Made by a program: the position numbers and the translations under genes | Notes under the pieces: model-generated | Databases searched by the model: none | The model's input: only the letters and a program-made list of their open reading frames with translations | Told to the model about the DNA's origin: nothing | In this document: positions 8,713-16,945 of the stretch, piece after piece | How the letters are laid out: the number at the start of each line of letters is the position of its first letter | How positions within the stretch are numbered: position 1 is the stretch's first letter | DNA from: Armatimonadia bacterium | GTDB lineage: Bacteria; Armatimonadota; Zipacnadia; Zipacnadales; JABUFB01 | DNA: 64,000 nt | Assembly (NCBI GenBank): GCA_039679385.1 | Contig: JBDKVB010000017.1 | Span: 69,399 to 133,398 of the forward strand | Direction: 5' to 3'

Positions 8713-11058
8713 TCAAGCGCCGCCGGTCAGGATCCTCAGCGCTGCTTCCAGTCTCTCGACCGCCCGCGCTTCGGTCGCCGCAGCTTCGCGAATCTGCGAA
8801 GCGAACTCGCGTCGTGTGTTCCGGTCAGCGAGGGCCTTCAGCGCAGTCGGGTCCTGCCAGTGGCCCCATCTCCAGACCTTCCCCGAGTAGTCGCCGACCT
8901 GGTCATACAGGTCCGCGGCCTCCGTGAGCTGCGCCGCAACCTCCGGCGCCGTCTTGGCCATGGAGCGCAGGAACTGTGCGCCCTGATGACGCTCGTAGAG
9001 CATGACCACCTGGTCGCAGTGGACCATCGCCCGCGTCTCCATCACCTTCTGGTCGTCCGCGGGATAGTCGGCGTCGACTTCCAGCCCCTTCGCCCAGGCT
9101 TCATAGGCGGCGAGACCGCTCACGTGATCGGGCAGGTTCGGCCGCTCTGCGGTACGCGCCAGGTCGACGGCCCACTGCAGCGCGGAGATCAGCAACTCTC
9201 GCTGCGAGGGCCCCGGCCAGCGGAACTTGTCGCCAACCACGACTAGCCCGACCGGCTCCGTGCCTGCAGGCCCCAGACCGGCGTCCGGCGCCTGCTCGAA
9301 GCGCCCGAACTTCTCGAACCAATCGGCCTCCTGGTAGTAGCCCGGCAGCTTGTCCTCCTGGAAGTAGCTCCAGCCGATCAGGACGTCGCCGCCCTGGTCG
9401 TAGCCGGTGACGATGCCCGCCTCCGGCGGACCGATGATGCCGAAGGCAATCGCCGGACGGCCCTTCGCGATGCTCTCCCGGAGCGCTGCGAGCATTCTGC
9501 CCTTGTCACGCGGGACGATCTGGAACTCGTAGCCGATGCCCAGCGATGCTCGTTGGTAGGGCTCCGGCGCAAGGTAAGAGAGATCCACATTCCCGCCGTC
9601 GTCTCGATTCCACAGGCGACGGAAGGCCGCACCGGTGATCCCCATCAGGTAGTCGTAGTCGACCGGGTCGCCCAGGTACTTCATGACCGAGAAGAGCGAA
9701 CCGGGGAAGGGACACAGGTGAACGTTGTAGCCGATCCGCGGCACACCCTCCAGCACCGCGCGACCGAAGTTGCCCGCAGTCTGTGGCTTCGCGACTTCAC
9801 CGCCCGTCAGTTCGAGGGCCTTCTCCAAGTGGGCTGCCGCCTCGGCGTCACGTCGTCGCGCCAGGCGAATCAGCGGCGCCAGACGTCCACGCAGATACCG
9901 CTGGCCGAACTTGCGAACGCCCTCGTCGGTGGGGATCATCCCACCGGTGAACTCCCAGATCGCCCACACGAGGTCGTGCTCATCATCGAAGCACTTGGCG
10001 GCCTCGCGCAGTTCATCAGCCGCCGCCGGTTCCTGCTCGGCCATGTGGCGCAGGAAGTCGGCACCGTAGGCCCGGGCCTCAGCCAGCGTGCCTCCGGTCG
10101 CATGGTGGTAGTCGTGGCGCTTGCGAAGGGTCTCCTGGTCTTCCGGCGGGAAGGGCTCGGTCTTGAGCAGCGTGTCGGCCCACATCGTGAAGGCCGCCTG
10201 TCCGGTCCAGCGCCCACGAACCACCGGGGTGCGCAGGATATCCAGGGCACGCCGCAGTGCCTTGAGGTTGATCTCGTGGTCGGAGGGCCGCGCGATCTTG
10301 TCGCCAATCAGGATCAGCCCACGGGTGTCGGCGAACCAGTCACGCTTCCGGAAGTAGGGATCGGGAACACCGCCACCAGCCTCCTCGAACTCCAGCCCGA
10401 CGGCAAACTCGCCCTCGTCCTGGAAGAAGCTGCGACCCACAAGGACCTTGCCACCCTCATCATAGCCCGTGATGAGACAGGCCTCCGGTGGGCCGACGAC
10501 ACCCAGTCCCAGCACCGGCACGCCCGCACGGATACTGGCCAGGATGCGGTCACGGAAGGCCGCTTCGTCGTAGTCGACCTCCTGCGCCAGACCAAGGGAC
10601 TGAGCGAAGTCCTTGCGCAGTAGTACCTCGCACCCATAGCCGGCGGGGGTCAGCCCGTCGCGGAAGGTCGTGAGTGGGTCGCCGGGCATGCCCAGCAGAT
10701 CCAGGGATCCCCAGTCCCAGTTCTCACTGTCCCAGCCCATCCGGAAGGACGCGCCGCAGGTGCCCTTGAGGTAGACGTACACAACATGCCAAGGGTCGTT
10801 GGCCTGTTCGGGACGCAGTCCCAGGTTCTCGCCCTTGTACTCCAGGAAGGCACGCAGGCTGGCAGGGAAGGGATCCTCCTCCGGGCCACGGGAATCGCCA
10901 CGGTAGAACCCGATCCAGGGCAGTCCCGGCAGCACACACCTCACTACCGGATCGGCAGTCTCCGGTCGCTTGAGCACCGTCTTTGCCTCCTTCGCCGGCT
11001 GTGCCCCTCCAGCGACAACAGCCGTGGCAACGATCGCAATCGTCAGCACCCTCCACAC
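8713..11058 (-). CDS. Exported protein with two tandem BtrH/C39-like cysteine-peptidase-fold domains
   Basis: A 781-residue protein with an N-terminal signal peptide (about 1-20), starting at GTG 11058 with GGAGG 6 bases upstream. Two homologous halves are visible, about residues 35-420 and 430-781. Both carry a GPPEA...TGYD-GG-VL-G-S-FQ segment (188-213 and 541-567) followed by a helical region. The second copy has LCPFPGSLFSVMKYLG at about 448-463, resembling the BtrH N-terminal (papain-like acyltransferase) signature with C449 as candidate nucleophile. The first copy has Asp (D62) there and a Cys at 101 where the second has Thr. Family assignment is by my reading of motifs and is tentative. 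Function is unknown. Confidence 0.6.
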   Translation of the reverse strand: MWRVLTIAIVATAVVAGGAQPAKEAKTVLKRPETADPVVRCVLPGLPWIGFYRGDSRGPEEDPFPASLRAFLEYKGENLGLRPEQANDPWHVVYVYLKGTCGASFRMGWDSENWDWGSLDLLGMPGDPLTTFRDGLTPAGYGCEVLLRKDFAQSLGLAQEVDYDEAAFRDRILASIRAGVPVLGLGVVGPPEACLITGYDEGGKVLVGRSFFQDEGEFAVGLEFEEAGGGVPDPYFRKRDWFADTRGLILIGDKIARPSDHEINLKALRRALDILRTPVVRGRWTGQAAFTMWADTLLKTEPFPPEDQETLRKRHDYHHATGGTLAEARAYGADFLRHMAEQEPAAADELREAAKCFDDEHDLVWAIWEFTGGMIPTDEGVRKFGQRYLRGRLAPLIRLARRRDAEAAAHLEKALELTGGEVAKPQTAGNFGRAVLEGVPRIGYNVHLCPFPGSLFSVMKYLGDPVDYDYLMGITGAAFRRLWNRDDGGNVDLSYLAPEPYQRASLGIGYEFQIVPRDKGRMLAALRESIAKGRPAIAFGIIGPPEAGIVTGYDQGGDVLIGWSYFQEDKLPGYYQEADWFEKFGRFEQAPDAGLGPAGTEPVGLVVVGDKFRWPGPSQRELLISALQWAVDLARTAERPNLPDHVSGLAAYEAWAKGLEVDADYPADDQKVMETRAMVHCDQVVMLYERHQGAQFLRSMAKTAPEVAAQLTEAADLYDQVGDYSGKVWRWGHWQDPTALKALADRNTRREFASQIREAAATEARAVERLEAALRILTGGA

Positions 11059-11113
11059 AGCACACCTCCGGGGTGGGCAGGCAGCCCAGAGCTCTATCGA
11101 TTCTGCTCACCGA

Positions 11114-11153
11114 CAAGAAAAGCGCCCCGGCCCAGAGTGCGGACCGAGGCGCT
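11114..11153 (-). terminator. Terminator of the response-regulator cluster
   Basis: On the minus strand, a 13-bp stem (11141-11153 with 11121-11133, including one G-T pair) is followed by TTTTCTTG. It lies about 22 bases after the stop of the last response regulator gene, and closes the GGDEF/response-regulator cluster. Confidence 0.75.
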
Positions 11154-11175
11154 GTCGGTTGCTGTCAGTGCGGCT

Positions 11176-11592
11176 TTACACCAGGGGCTCGGGCGGTGCT
11201 TCCAGGCCCGAGATGATGCGGCGGATCACCAGACCAAAATCGCTGTAGTCGGTGATCGGCTTCGTGTAGTACCACGTGCAGCCCAGATCGATCCCCGTCT
11301 TGATGTGGGAGGGCTCGTTCAGGGCCGTCAGCATCAGCACGGGCACTTCACACAGGCGTTCGTCCTCCTGCATCTTGCGCAGAGTCGCCCAGCCATCCAG
11401 GCGCGGCATCATTACGTCCAGAATGACAAGGTCGGGCACCAGGGCCTTGAGGACCTCCAGGGCCTGGATCCCGTCGAAGGCTTCCGCTACCTCGTAGCCT
11501 TCGCCTTCCAGAAAGATCCGCGTGGCAAGGACCATGTCACGCTGGTCATCGACTACCAGCACCGTCTTGGGTTGGGCCTCTGCGCGGGTCAT
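11176..11592 (-). CDS. Single-domain response regulator (receiver only)
   Basis: A 138-residue CheY-like receiver. It has the acidic pair D15/D16 in VLVVDDQ, phospho-acceptor D59 in LVILDVMMP, switch residue T89 in VLMLTA and K111 in YYTKP. There is no output domain, so it probably acts by protein contact or as a phosphate sink. The C-terminal part contains GCTWYYTKPI and DFGLVIRR, closely matched in the neighbouring regulator, so the two look like paralogues. Its ATG shares one base with the stop of the upstream gene (TGATG), which indicates translational coupling. No histidine kinase is present nearby. Confidence 0.9.
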   Translation of the reverse strand: MTRAEAQPKTVLVVDDQRDMVLATRIFLEGEGYEVAEAFDGIQALEVLKALVPDLVILDVMMPRLDGWATLRKMQEDERLCEVPVLMLTALNEPSHIKTGIDLGCTWYYTKPITDYSDFGLVIRRIISGLEAPPEPLV

Positions 11593-12026
11593 CAGTTCCC
11601 ACCCTCAGTCTTGTCGCCTACGGCGGCCAAGGCTTTCTCCTCTTCGTGGGGGTCGATGGCGAGCAGTCGGTTCACAACAAGCCCCAGGTCGTCGAACTGC
11701 AAGGGCTTGCGCTTGATCTCGTACCAGTCACAGCCCATGTGCCAGCCCAGGGCCTCGTCACGGTCCATGGCCATGGCCGTGAGGATCACGACCCGGATGT
11801 CTCGCGTTTCCGGGCTGCTGTTGAGCAACTCCAGCACTTCCCAGCCCGACATCGGCGACATCAGAACATCAAGGATCACCAAGTCGGGCTTGCGGTGTGC
11901 GATGCAACGCAAGGCATCGACGCCGTTGGTAGCTTCCTCCACTTCATAGCCGACGCTCTCGAGGTAGCTGCGCACGGCAAAACGAAGCGCAGGTTCGTCA
12001 TCTACAACCAGGATGAAACCCTTCAT
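11592..12026 (-). CDS. Single-domain response regulator (receiver only), coupled to its paralogue
   Basis: A 144-residue receiver with VVDDEPALR at the N-terminus, phospho-acceptor D53 in LVILDVLM, T85 in VVILTA and K109 in KRKP. It shares the GC-x-WY...KP and DLGLVVNR features with the next gene. ATG 12026 was chosen because the first beta strand starts at residue 4; an earlier in-frame start would add 57 Arg/Pro-rich residues. The ribosome site (AGAGG, 12 bases away) is weak. It lies 167 bases downstream of a GGDEF gene on the same strand, suggesting a shared signalling role. The short C-terminal tail is charged. Confidence 0.88.
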   Translation of the reverse strand: MKGFILVVDDEPALRFAVRSYLESVGYEVEEATNGVDALRCIAHRKPDLVILDVLMSPMSGWEVLELLNSSPETRDIRVVILTAMAMDRDEALGWHMGCDWYEIKRKPLQFDDLGLVVNRLLAIDPHEEEKALAAVGDKTEGGN

Positions 12027-12193
12027 CTGCGGGCGAACCTCTGACTGCCGCGTTGCTCTGTGGAGGAGGAAGGAGGTACACGCAGGACGGGAAGGCAGGC
12101 CGCCTTCATGGATAGGTATAATCGCGTAAGGGAGCGGACGCTGCTTTGCCTGCCGAACCTCTCCTCTTCCTCGCGAGTGGACGCGGTCTCGGT

Positions 12194-13123
12194 TCACTCT
12201 CCTCCTTTCTGCTTTTCGCGCATCTGCAGCGACCTGGCAACGTCATGCACCAGCCTGCGGTCCCGGGCGTAGGTGCTGCCGCTCGCCGCTTTCGCGTATT
12301 GCCTCAGTTGTGCGGTTATTATTGCCAGTTGCCCGAGGTGGCTAACGTCTTCCGCCTCATTCGTTGCACAGGTGACGGTCAAGGTCATCAAGGGGAAGCA
12401 AAATACCTCGCCGGTTGCACGGCTCAGACCGGGCACGTACCCCCGGCGCAAATCCTCGTCATCGTAGAACCCGTCGCGAGCTTCATCGAACCCGGCCATG
12501 GCCGCCTGTGCAATCGCATCGGCCCGCCCGGGCTCCGTGACGATACAGAAATCGTCACCGCCTACATGATAGACATTTCCGCCGTCCTTTACTACCTCCT
12601 CCAACAGATTTGCCAGAACCTTGAGTACATGATCTCCGCGGTCAAACCCATAGTGGTCATTGAAGGCCTTGAAGTGCCGCAAGTCAAAGGAGACCAGGGC
12701 CAGCGGCTCCTGGCGCACCAGCCGCCGCTCACACTCACGCTGCAGAACCGCACTTCCAGGCAGACCCGTCAGGGGCTGCGAGTCCAGATCGCCCGCTCGC
12801 AGACGGCACAGCGCACCGACCAGCGCCGGCAGCTCCTCCAGGGCATCGTCGGCGACCAGACCCGTCGCACCGGCTCGCAGGGCCTGCTCTCGCGAGTACC
12901 CCCTCCGGCCGAGGGCGACGAGAACCAGTGCCGGCTTCACCCGTCGACAGGAGTCCAGTTGGGCGACGCGCGCCGACACCTCGTCGAGGCCTTCCGGTGC
13001 TTGCTCCACGACGACGAGAGCCTCACCGGGATCCTCGGCGACTTCGAGTCCCTCGCGCACCAGGGCAGCACGCACCTGGTCTGCAAGGGCGCCGTCGGCA
13101 AGGTGTACCGACACCTGGACCAT
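12194..13123 (-). CDS. GGDEF-domain protein (probable diguanylate cyclase) with degenerate receiver
   Basis: A 309-residue protein. Residues about 1-110 resemble a receiver fold (ALRAGATGLVADD near the end) but lack a phospho-acceptor Asp at the expected strand, so it looks like a pseudo-receiver. Residues about 116-285 form a GGDEF domain: it begins LTGLPG, has metal-binding D147 in SFDLRHFKAFND, and the active-site loop is GGDDF (188-192), an allowed variant of GG(D/E)EF. It would make cyclic di-GMP from two GTP in the cytoplasm. I see no RxxD inhibitory site just before the loop. It is first in a minus-strand cluster with two response regulators. Confidence 0.85.
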   Translation of the reverse strand: MVQVSVHLADGALADQVRAALVREGLEVAEDPGEALVVVEQAPEGLDEVSARVAQLDSCRRVKPALVLVALGRRGYSREQALRAGATGLVADDALEELPALVGALCRLRAGDLDSQPLTGLPGSAVLQRECERRLVRQEPLALVSFDLRHFKAFNDHYGFDRGDHVLKVLANLLEEVVKDGGNVYHVGGDDFCIVTEPGRADAIAQAAMAGFDEARDGFYDDEDLRRGYVPGLSRATGEVFCFPLMTLTVTCATNEAEDVSHLGQLAIITAQLRQYAKAASGSTYARDRRLVHDVARSLQMREKQKGGE

Positions 13124-13323
13124 GCCACGCGCTTCCTCTCTTCGGGTCGAGGGTAGTTCCGCCTGGGGGTCTCAGAGTCCTGCCACGACCTGCCCAGGCG
13201 TCGCTGCGGGCAGGTAACCGGCAGGATCTGGGCGAATTCAGTGAAGGCCTTTTGGAGAGCCGCAGAGAGGCCTGTGTGTCGCCTTCCGGCCTCTGCTTCG
13301 TGGCCATCATCGGAGTTGCCGGC

Positions 13324-13821
13324 ATGGATATCAGGATTCGTGAGGCCCGCGAAGAGGATCTGCCGGCCATCCTGCGGATCTATAACGCCTCGATCCCGGA
13401 GCGCATCGCGACCGCCGACACGGAGCCGGTTACCGTGGAGAGCCGCCGGGAGTGGTTCCGCGAGCACACCACCCGGAGGCATCCGCTCTGGGTTGCAGAG
13501 ATTGGTGGCCAGGTCCTTGGTTGGGCGAGCCTGAGCCACTTCATCCATGACCGCCCTGCCTATGCAGCAACGGCCGAGATCAGCCTCTACGTGGCCCCCG
13601 AGTGCCGCCACCAGGGGATCGGCCGTCGGCTCACGCAAGCCATGATCGAGTACTGCCCCGAGGTCGGCATCAAGACCCTGGTCGCGCTGATCTTCGGCCA
13701 CAACACGCCCAGCCTCAGCCTGTGCAAGCAACTGGGCTTTGAGCGCTGGGGCTTCCTGCCGGGCATCGCCGATCTGGACGGCGTCTCGCGAGACCTGGTG
13801 ATCCTGGGCAAGAAGCTCTGA
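13324..13821 (+). CDS. GNAT acetyltransferase, phosphinothricin acetyltransferase-like
   Basis: A 165-residue GNAT-fold enzyme that would transfer acetyl from acetyl-CoA to a small amine. The N-terminus IRIREAREEDLPAILRIYN and the acetyl-CoA loop RHQGIGRRL are classic. The pattern ASLSHF..RPAY..TAEISLYV and the C-terminal QLGFERWGFLPGIAD match the PAT/Bar subgroup, which acetylates phosphinothricin-like amines or methionine sulfone and is often of unknown natural substrate. ATG 13324 was chosen because the beta-1 strand starts immediately; CGGAG lies about 10 bases upstream. It is divergent from the GGDEF gene and starts a plus-strand run. Confidence 0.85.
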   Translation: MDIRIREAREEDLPAILRIYNASIPERIATADTEPVTVESRREWFREHTTRRHPLWVAEIGGQVLGWASLSHFIHDRPAYAATAEISLYVAPECRHQGIGRRLTQAMIEYCPEVGIKTLVALIFGHNTPSLSLCKQLGFERWGFLPGIADLDGVSRDLVILGKKL

Positions 13822-13874
13822 AGCTGACGGCCGCATCTGGGATTGCTATGACTTAGCCCTTTCGAGGTGACGAC

Positions 13875-15149
13875 GTGGAACGCGACCTACTGCAGGCCAT
13901 CGCCCAGGACCGCGAGCAGATTGTCGAGCTCTGCCGCAGTCTGTGTCGCATCAGCACCGTCAATCTCTACTCCGGCGATCGCGACCCCTCGGGCGAGCGA
14001 GAAGGTCAGGAGTTCCTCGCTGGAGTCCTGGAGGGCCTCGGCGGGAGCCTTCGCCTTTTCGATTGCCCTGCCGACATCTACGCCCGCATGGGTGTACTCG
14101 GTCCGCAGGAGCGCGACTTCACCTCCCGGCCGAATCTGGTCAGCGAGTTCCACTTCGGCCCCGGTCCGCGCATCGTCCTCAACGGGCACATGGATACCGT
14201 CGCCGTCGACGGCATGACCATCGACCCCTTCGCCTCGGAGGTGCGGGACGGCTGCATCTGGGGTCGAGGCACCAGTGACTGCAAGGGCGGAATCACCGTT
14301 GCGGTCAGTGCCCTGGGAGCGCTGCTTCAGTCCGGTGCGAAGCTCCAGGGCTCCGTGATCTTCGAGAGCGTGGTGGAGGAGGAGTGCAACGGGAGTGGCG
14401 CCGGAACTCTCGCCTGCCTTGATGCCGGGTACACGGGCGATCTGGCGATCTTCGTCGACGGTAAGCGCGATGCGATGATCCTAGGCTGCAGCGGCTGCCT
14501 GACGGCGGATGTGCAGGTCACGGGCAAAGAGGGCCATGCCGCCTACGGTACCGGCGTCTCGGCCATCGAGAAGGGCCTGGTCGTCAAGAGCGCCATCGAC
14601 GGCTTCAAGCATGACCGCGAGACCGCCCGACCTGAGGCGCGCGTGAATTTGGGCATCTTCCATGCGGGTGTGCATCCGGCGGTCGTCCCCGGGAAGGCCT
14701 ACCTGTCGCTGAACACGGTGTACGAGGTCGATGAGGCCGCCGAGGCCCAGGCCACCACCGGAACCTGGGGAGCCGGTCCCTTGCGCGAGGACTTGACCCG
14801 ACGTATCCGGGCTGCCGAGGCACAGGACGAGTGGCTGCGGGAGCACCCGTCGGAGATCGTGTGGGTGAAGGACCTGATCCCCTACGCCGAGCCCGCGGAG
14901 CTGGAGCCTGCGCAACGTCTTGCGGACGCCTTCGAGCAGGTCACCGGGCATGCACCCACCTGCGAGCACATGCTGGGCTGGAGCGATGCGGCCTACTACT
15001 CGGCCCTCGGCAACATGCCGACGATCCTCTTTGGCCCGGCGGAAGAGGGCACAGCGCACACGCCGGAGGAGTACGTGCGGATCGATAGCCTCGTGACGGC
15101 GACGCAGGTTCTCGCGCTGTTCCTCGGTCGCGAGCTGAAGGCCTGGTGA
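13875..15149 (+). CDS. M20-family metallo-deacylase (ArgE/DapE-like)
   Basis: A 424-residue zinc-dependent amidohydrolase or peptidase. Metal and catalytic motifs are intact: H105 and D107 in NGHMDT, D135 in GRGTSDCKGG, catalytic E168 and metal E169 in VVEEE, and a late His in GTAHTPEEYV. An interrupting dimerisation domain lies between about 200 and 310. Relatives include acetylornithine deacetylase, succinyl-diaminopimelate desuccinylase and peptidases, and the exact substrate cannot be read. Start is GTG 13875 with GAGGTGA 6 bases upstream. It is followed 19 bases later by the DUF72 gene, so the two are likely cotranscribed. Confidence 0.9.
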   Translation: MERDLLQAIAQDREQIVELCRSLCRISTVNLYSGDRDPSGEREGQEFLAGVLEGLGGSLRLFDCPADIYARMGVLGPQERDFTSRPNLVSEFHFGPGPRIVLNGHMDTVAVDGMTIDPFASEVRDGCIWGRGTSDCKGGITVAVSALGALLQSGAKLQGSVIFESVVEEECNGSGAGTLACLDAGYTGDLAIFVDGKRDAMILGCSGCLTADVQVTGKEGHAAYGTGVSAIEKGLVVKSAIDGFKHDRETARPEARVNLGIFHAGVHPAVVPGKAYLSLNTVYEVDEAAEAQATTGTWGAGPLREDLTRRIRAAEAQDEWLREHPSEIVWVKDLIPYAEPAELEPAQRLADAFEQVTGHAPTCEHMLGWSDAAYYSALGNMPTILFGPAEEGTAHTPEEYVRIDSLVTATQVLALFLGRELKAW

Positions 15150-15168
15150 GGCCCTGGAGGAGTGCGCC

Positions 15169-15948
15169 GTGATCTACGTAGGCACCTCGGGATACTCCTA
15201 CGATGATTGGGTCGGTCCCTTCTACCCGGAGGGCACGACGAAGAACGGCTTCCTGGACTACTACGCGCAGACTTTCGGCTGCGTGGAGGTCAACTACACC
15301 TACTACCGCATGCCTGACGCACGGACCCTCGCGGCGATGGCGGCGAAGACCCCGGAGGGCTTCCGCTTCGTCGTGAAGGCCCCGGGCGAGCTGACCCACG
15401 AGCGGACTACGCCGGAGGCCTCCTTCGCTCAGTTCCAGGCAGCCCTCACGCCCCTAGTGGAGTCGGGTAAGCTGGGGGCGGTGCTGGCGCAGTTCCCGGG
15501 CTCCTTCCGACCGAGTGACGAGAACCGCGACTACCTGGCCGGCTTCCGCCAGGAGCTCGGGGCTCTGCCCGTGGTCGTGGAGTTCCGCCATGCCTCCTGG
15601 GTCGGGCCACGCACCTTTGACTTGCTACGTCGTCTCGACCTGGGCTTCTGCTGCGTCGATGAGCCGCGACTGCGCTCGCTGATGCCGCCCTTCGCCGAGG
15701 TCACCTCCGACGTGGGCTACGTGCGCTTCCACGGACGGAATGCCGCGAAGTGGTTCGAGCACGAGCAGGCCTGGGAGCGCTACAACTACCTGTACACGCG
15801 CGAGGAGCTGACCGAGTGGATCACCAAGACCCGCCGGATCGACGCCCGCGCCAAAGAGACCTATGTCTTCTTCAACAACCACTACAACGCGCAGGCCGCG
15901 CAGAACGCGAGCCTGTTCACGGAGATGCTCGCCGAGGAGGACCGCTGA
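15169..15948 (+). CDS. DUF72-family protein
   Basis: A 259-residue protein with the start MIYVGTSGYSYDDWVGPFYP that defines the DUF72 (YecE-like) family, a TIM-barrel fold. Internal landmarks are FRFVVKAPGELTHER, VVVEFRHASW and YVRFHGRN, followed by a conserved C-terminal FFNNHYNAQA segment. The biochemical function of the family is not established. Start is GTG 15169 with GGAGGAG 7 bases upstream. It follows the M20 gene by 19 bases and precedes the aldolase-like gene by 39. Confidence 0.92.
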   Translation: MIYVGTSGYSYDDWVGPFYPEGTTKNGFLDYYAQTFGCVEVNYTYYRMPDARTLAAMAAKTPEGFRFVVKAPGELTHERTTPEASFAQFQAALTPLVESGKLGAVLAQFPGSFRPSDENRDYLAGFRQELGALPVVVEFRHASWVGPRTFDLLRRLDLGFCCVDEPRLRSLMPPFAEVTSDVGYVRFHGRNAAKWFEHEQAWERYNYLYTREELTEWITKTRRIDARAKETYVFFNNHYNAQAAQNASLFTEMLAEEDR

Positions 15949-15987
15949 CCTCGGCCGCGCCTCCGCGCACCAATCGGGAGACTGAGC

Positions 15988-16920
15988 ATGTACCGACTCG
16001 ACAAGCAGCTTTTTGACGACATCACCAGCCTTCGGGTTGAGGGTGGAGGAGAGGTGCTGTGGTATGCACAGCATCGCAAACGTCGCAAACAGCTAACCAA
16101 CGACGGCCGCCTCGTGATTCTCGCCGCCGATCATCCCGCACGTATGGTGACCGGGGTCGGCAGTGACCCGGTAGCCATGGGCGACCGCGCCGACTACCTG
16201 GGCCGCATCGTAAGAGTGCTCCAGGAGGGCCAGGTGGACGGCCTGATGGGCACGCCGGACATCCTGGAAGAGGTGATTGCAGCCCAGCTCCTGGTGAGCC
16301 TTCAGAGTCAGCACCTCGCCGATGTCTTCCTGGCCGACAAGGTCCTCGTTGGCTGCATGAATCGGGGAGGACTTGCCGGGACCGCCTTCGAGATGGACGA
16401 TACCTTCACTGCCTACACCGCCGAGCGGATGAGGATCATGAACCTCGACGGGGCGAAGATGATGTTCCGCCTCGACCCACTGGACTATGGCAGCGGCCGC
16501 ACGATTGAGGCGTGCAGCCAGGCAATCAACGACTGCCTCGATCGCGATCTCACGGTTTTCCTTGAGCCCATGATGGTGCGCTACGAGGAGGGCAAGTACA
16601 CGGTGGATACCTCGGCGGAGGCGATGATCCGAATCTGCGGTGTCGCCTCGGGATTGGGGAAAAGCTCGTGGAAAACCTGGCTGAAACTGCCGTATTCTGT
16701 GGAATACCCGCGGATTGTCGGGGCCACCACCTGCCCGATCCTCATGCTCGGAGGCCCGGCGACGGGCAATCCCCAGGCACTCGTCGACCAGTTCGCTGCG
16801 GGCATGAAGGCCGGCGGTAACGTTCGTGGCGCACTCGTGGGCCGCAATGTGCTGTACCCCGGCGAGGCAGACCCCGCCGAGGTTGCGAGGGCGGTCTCAG
16901 AGGTGGTACACACTTCGTGA
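15988..16920 (+). CDS. Class I aldolase-like TIM-barrel protein (Cgl0159/DeoC-LacD type)
   Basis: A 310-residue cytoplasmic protein with motifs of the DeoC/LacD/Cgl0159 aldolase group. RLVILAADHPARMVTG resembles the first strand of LacD/LsrF-type enzymes, FLEPMM lies in the middle barrel, and TWLKLPY carries a candidate Schiff-base lysine. PILMLGGPATGNP forms a phosphate-binding-like loop. It probably cleaves or isomerises a phosphorylated sugar-derived compound, but substrate is unknown. It is followed within 26 bases by an MFS transporter, which suggests import and breakdown of the same solute. Confidence 0.65.
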   Translation: MYRLDKQLFDDITSLRVEGGGEVLWYAQHRKRRKQLTNDGRLVILAADHPARMVTGVGSDPVAMGDRADYLGRIVRVLQEGQVDGLMGTPDILEEVIAAQLLVSLQSQHLADVFLADKVLVGCMNRGGLAGTAFEMDDTFTAYTAERMRIMNLDGAKMMFRLDPLDYGSGRTIEACSQAINDCLDRDLTVFLEPMMVRYEEGKYTVDTSAEAMIRICGVASGLGKSSWKTWLKLPYSVEYPRIVGATTCPILMLGGPATGNPQALVDQFAAGMKAGGNVRGALVGRNVLYPGEADPAEVARAVSEVVHTS

Positions 16921-16945
16921 TCGACCAAGGGGATGGGGACGCGCC

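Noticed and set aside
12117-12122. Perfect TATAAT on the plus strand
   Set aside because: No plus-strand gene begins downstream; the region lies between two minus-strand genes and a matching -35 box is missing.
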